Shown one piece after another: positions 60,601 through 64,000 of a stretch of 64,000 bases of DNA. Source of the DNA: Plantago major (Eukaryota > Streptophyta > Magnoliopsida > Lamiales > Plantaginaceae); NCBI GenBank assembly GCA_026545765.1, contig CM048840.1, forward strand, positions 19,038,765 through 19,102,764, written 5' to 3'. The notes below the pieces were generated by a model. The model ran no database searches. It saw nothing but the letters and a program-made list of their open reading frames with translations, and was not told where the DNA came from. Position 1 is the stretch's first letter. Each line of letters opens with the position of its first letter. A program made the position numbers and the translations under genes.

Positions 60601-60715
60601 CATGGGCCACTGACATTGCTGTGAAAATGCTGTTTGCTTTTTTCTTTGCAGATGCTTGTGTTTTCTTAAACTTTGCTTCCAAGGACTTAACAATGCCGCT
60701 CAGTTCTTTGTTCAT
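56972..60715 (-). CDS. phosphatidylinositol 4-phosphate 5-kinase (MORN type), eight exons
   Basis: Exons 60715-59535, 59188-59021, 58886-58721, 58604-58488, 58395-58202, 57772-57636, 57497-57452 and 57257-56972 join in phase to about 764 residues, normal for plant type-B PIP5Ks. Exon 1 encodes seven to eight MORN repeats (for example [34 protein letters not shown]) at residues of about 50-235, then a linker. The catalytic part has [11 protein letters not shown] (ATP-binding lysine region), [26 protein letters not shown] and, near the end, [13 protein letters not shown]. The enzyme phosphorylates PI4P to PI(4,5)P2 at the plasma membrane, and the MORN region helps membrane or regulator binding in the family. 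Exon 5 joins exon 6 as [16 protein letters not shown]. All active-site blocks are intact. It most resembles PIP5K4/5/6-type proteins. Confidence 0.93.
57603..57628. repeat. (TA)13 microsatellite in PIP5K intron 6
   Basis: Pure TA run starting about six bases inside the intron after the donor at 57634-57635 (minus strand). Confidence 0.95.
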
Positions 60716-62344
60716 TATCTTTCATAAGCTCTTCTATCCACACTTTATTAGCCCAGATCAAATAATCTTTCAATCAAGGATATAACTCTATGAGGCAAAT
60801 CAACAAACATGTCGTCTACAACTCAAATAAAAAAATAGAATATGAACAAATCCAGAAACAATAGCTAGATTGTTGTCTGGCTCATTTGCTCAAAAGGGTA
60901 TACTTTCCATGTAGTTTCTTGGAAAAAAACTAAGGCAAGGTGTTGGATTGGTAAAGAATGAAAGAAACAGAAATAAGCAGACAATCAAGAACAAGAACAA
61001 AGAAACAGAAACAACAACCTTTCCTATTTGCCTTTTTGGATGTGTTCTGAAACAAATGGTATTGAGATTTTGGACAGACAACAGAAGAAGAAACTGGTTG
61101 ATTGCCAGAAAAAGGAGAAAGAATAAAAAACCAAATCAACCAATGAGAAAGAACAGCCTTTTCCTTTTTTCTTTTTTGTTTTTGTTTCTGGAAATTGAAG
61201 AAAGGGAAGGAAAAAAAGAAAGAAAAAAATGGAAAACCGAATTGTTAGTTGAAAGAAATAGTTTTGATTGATTTAAGTTTCCGAGAATAGTTGCTAGATG
61301 TGCTGAGATGCCATACAGATGGAAGGAGGAGAAGACGTGGTGGGCGTGAAGTGATCAAATCAAATGCTGCCTTTCTTCTTCTTCTTCTTCCTTCCTCATT
61401 CGTGTCTTTATTGTGTTGTCTCTTGCCAGACAGGACTCATTGCTTATTACCTAACACTAATTTTTATTTCGACCTTGTCTTATTACTACTATTATCCATT
61501 ATTAACTCATAATTTACCATTTTTGCAACTTCACTTTCCTATTCCAATCTGTCCTCTTCATTTATTCCAAATTGTTTTTATATTACAAGTCATCCTTTCT
61601 AATTTCCCCGCGAACAAATAGGAGGGAAAAGTGTGTGGCTAACGATTAAAATAAAAAAAAATCATATTACAATAGTGTTTTTTCAAATCAGGTTTACACG
61701 ATTTTAGTGTTTAGCCAAACATTCACTAAAAGTTCATGATGTGTTCATTTGTGGAGCTTATCATGGTGTAGGAGTAAGCACACCAACTTAAAAATAAACA
61801 GGTCTCGACCAGGAGATGATGGGGTGTGTGGAGGGCGTACGAAAGGTGTATAAATTTAATTCAGTGAATAAGAATGAAATAGTATAGGATCCAACAATCA
61901 ACACATAGACTATGTTTAGCAAGACTAATTCATAAGCTAACTTGTAACTGATTATGTGGAATTGTTTAATATAAATTAATACTGATAAGTTAGTTGATTT
62001 GCTAAATATATTACATAAAAACAAATCAGTAATTTTTGTGTTTAATAAGATACGTGAACAATCTTATCAAATTAGTTAGCTTATATGCTAGTACCAGTTA
62101 GACTATAGAATTCAAATAACAACTTTATTTTAAAACTAATTTTAGCGAGCTTATAATAAATTAGCTAAAAAGAGCCATAAAATTAACAAAAAAACTCAAG
62201 GAATGGATAGCGTTCTCCTAACGAGAACAAAAAAACTACCAACAAGGTCCCATCTAAATGAAAAAACAAACTTGTACAGAGTAGTTATTTATATTTCAAC
62301 AAGGTTCTAGCTTGGCGTCGACCAAGGATTAACTTTATGTTTAA
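60716..62344. other. PIP5K 5' flank and intergenic
   Basis: Includes the 5' leader of PIP5K, with A-rich and CTT-repeat tracts at about 60940-61400. No exon is recognised. Bases 61800-62200 are plain AT-rich sequence. Confidence 0.4.
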
Positions 62345-62665
62345 TCCATAATTTGCAAAAGTACTAGCAGCTAAGCAGGCCGTTTTCTGGCCACGGAGCT
62401 TAACTACCAACAAGTGTGTTTTGAAGGTGAATGACAAGAGATCATTAAGGCTTTGCAATCCTCCGGTGTCAATTACTCTCCAACAGGTGCAATTGTGGAA
62501 GAGATCAAGTCTTTTATTTGTAATAATTTCAATTATGTGTGCCATTTAATTTCGTTCGTCGAACTGGTAGCTCACAATTTATCCAAAGGATTTTCTGAGA
62601 TTGTGAGGGTAGTGAAACATAACCTTTTTAGTTGGCCTGATCTTGTACTGGTCTTTGATATTTTT
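62345..62665 (+). pseudogene. RNase H-like domain fragment (LINE or domesticated type), decayed
   Basis: One frame gives AKVLAAKQAVFWPRSLTTNK. After a shift, CFEGE, a stop, then QEIIKALQSSGVNYSPTGAI and VEEIKSFICNNF. Further on, VAHNLSKG is followed by decay. This order (ALAAxxAV, xFEGD, IxAL, GAIVEEIK, VAHxLA) is the plant RNase H-like (RVT_3) pattern seen at the ends of LINE polyproteins and in stand-alone copies. The upstream reverse transcriptase was not found. Confidence 0.6.
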
Positions 62666-62701
62666 ATTAAATACATGATGTTGATTCTGAAAAAAGAATA
62701 G

Positions 62702-64000
62702 AAATAGGAAACACATCAACTAGGAGAAAGCATATAATAAACTTATAAATGAAAAGAAAATGGTGGAGAAAGCATTAGAGTGAAATAAAATTGTTGATTC
62801 TTATAAACTCCTATATAGCACTTGTGAATAAAGAACACAAAACAGAGTGAAGAACTCAATTGAGTTGAATTGATGATTGATATAATGAGTTTGAATACTC
62901 AGAGATTACAAAGAAGATGAATAAAGATGATTGATATTCACAGACTACTACTGAACTACTTAAATAAGAAAAAGTAACTGTCTAATTCGTTTCCAAATTG
63001 GTTAAGAACTCTAAACCTATTTGGTATTATATGATTGATTACGAGAGGGAGAGAGTGGTGCATTAAGCTAAATATGTATTTCATGATTGCAAAAAGAAAA
63101 CGTTAAATAAATAAATACCAGAATATAGCACGCGGTAACATGCTATAGTAATACGTGTAGCGTGTTACGCGGATTCTTGTTATTTATATTTCAATAGTCC
63201 CCCACATTAATAGTTGGCTTCAAACTCTTTGAAGAGGTAATTTAAATGGAACTAAATACAGAATGTAATCTGTCTGGATCAGATTCAGATTCATATTGGG
63301 TGTGAGTTAAAGTCTCTCATACTGCGTCTCAGTTGAAAGATAAATCCAATTGTAACGATACGTGCAATCTAGTTATATGTATATTAATCCTCCCATACAC
63401 ACCTTATGTAAAAAAGTAGTGGTAGAAAATGGTTAAATTGAGTTATGTAACATACAATTATTTCCAATACAATATTCCTAACTATGTGGCCGGGCCGTTG
63501 TTACGCTTTTAAGATACATATAATGAGCCAGTAAAGACGCATGTGATATGCCTACAACTTGATTTGCATGGTTGTCATTCTTCAATTTTGGAGTTTTCTT
63601 CTTACCAATAATTAATAATTCACCATCAATTAATTTAATGATATTCACTTAAAACTTAGTATTTAATAGTCTTCTCACCAAGAATATCAAACGAACGATT
63701 CTGCAACCTATCCAAAAGAAAATAAGAATGTGACGATTTGGTAGAACTTTCAAAGAGTTTATTTGTTTCAAATTTACTAAATTTATAACCAAGTGGGAGA
63801 GCATTGTGCTATCTGATGCATAGGGAGACAAATTTCAATGACTAGAAATTTGTAGTTTTTTTGTGTGGGTATTATAAAGTAATTTGCCATCATTAACCAC
63901 TATTATATGATTACATTGTGGACTAAGAATGGTGTTAGCATATTGATATGTTGTGAGTTGTCAATTGTAAGTAGGTGTAGAGAGTGTCGATATTTTGTAT
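62702..64000. other. intergenic, no gene recognised
   Basis: AT-rich. At 63127-63172 an unusual imperfect palindrome contains TAGCATGTTACCGCGTGCT (minus) and TAGCGTGTTACGCGG (plus). A related copy lies at 45074-45093. No coding signal. Confidence 0.4.

Noticed and set aside
1..64000. CRISPR arrays, bacterial operons, riboswitches
   Set aside because: The window is plant nuclear DNA. The regularly spaced repeats found (TnpA-like introns, subterminal arrays) lie inside CACTA elements and do not have a CRISPR layout.

Overview
The window is nuclear DNA of a flowering plant, almost certainly a eudicot. It is AT-rich, its genes carry GT-AG introns, and it holds coiled-coil NLR genes, an NRT1/PTR-family transporter, a MORN-type PIP5K and many plant transposon types (Ty1/copia, CACTA/En-Spm, hAT, Stowaway, PIF/Harbinger-like, MULE-like MITEs). 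The resistance-gene type loosely suggests an asterid, but the sequence does not fix the species.

Layout. 1-1.5 kb: 3' part of a CC-NLR gene on the plus strand. 1.8-7.1 kb: complete but dead Ty1/copia element on the minus strand, with matched LTRs and 5-bp target duplications. 7.1-14.6 kb: repeat-rich spacer with a probable LTR remnant, two MITE-like elements and a decayed GRF zinc-finger gene. 14.65-18.45 kb: complete two-exon CC-NLR on the minus strand, with a Stowaway MITE in its intron; it is convergent with the first NLR. 19.6-20.3 kb: a 661-bp hAT deletion derivative. 22.5-23.0 kb: two exons of a decayed organellar tRNA threonylcarbamoyltransferase (GCP1/Qri7-like). 24.57-30.16 kb: complete five-exon NPF transporter on the minus strand. 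30.70-44.70 kb: a block of four CACTA elements. A (9.4 kb) contains B (4.3 kb) and C (1.2 kb); D (4.6 kb) lies 30 bp further on. 51.3-54.9 kb: complete eight-exon gene for a plastid-type SirB1_N/transglutaminase-like protein on the plus strand. 57.0-60.7 kb: complete eight-exon PIP5K on the minus strand. The rest is intergenic, with MITEs and an RNase H-like remnant.

The most unusual part is the CACTA block. A, B and D each kept a TnpA-like gene (Transposase_24 / Ptta-En-Spm type) and lost the catalytic TNP2 transposase through different internal deletions. Their TnpA-like genes carry, in the same intron and the same sense orientation, a minisatellite built from two imperfect palindromes around TATGTTAG. 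It is preserved although the elements' subterminal repeats differ. C is a short element whose interior is about 0.5 kb of GGT/GGA-rich sequence. The block starts about 0.4 kb upstream of the TATA box of the NPF gene.

The host genes do not form one pathway. They cover immune receptors, peptide/nitrate-type transport, phosphoinositide signalling and a plastid protein. All exon coordinates were derived by eye from splice consensus, reading phase and family similarity; no alignment or search was run.
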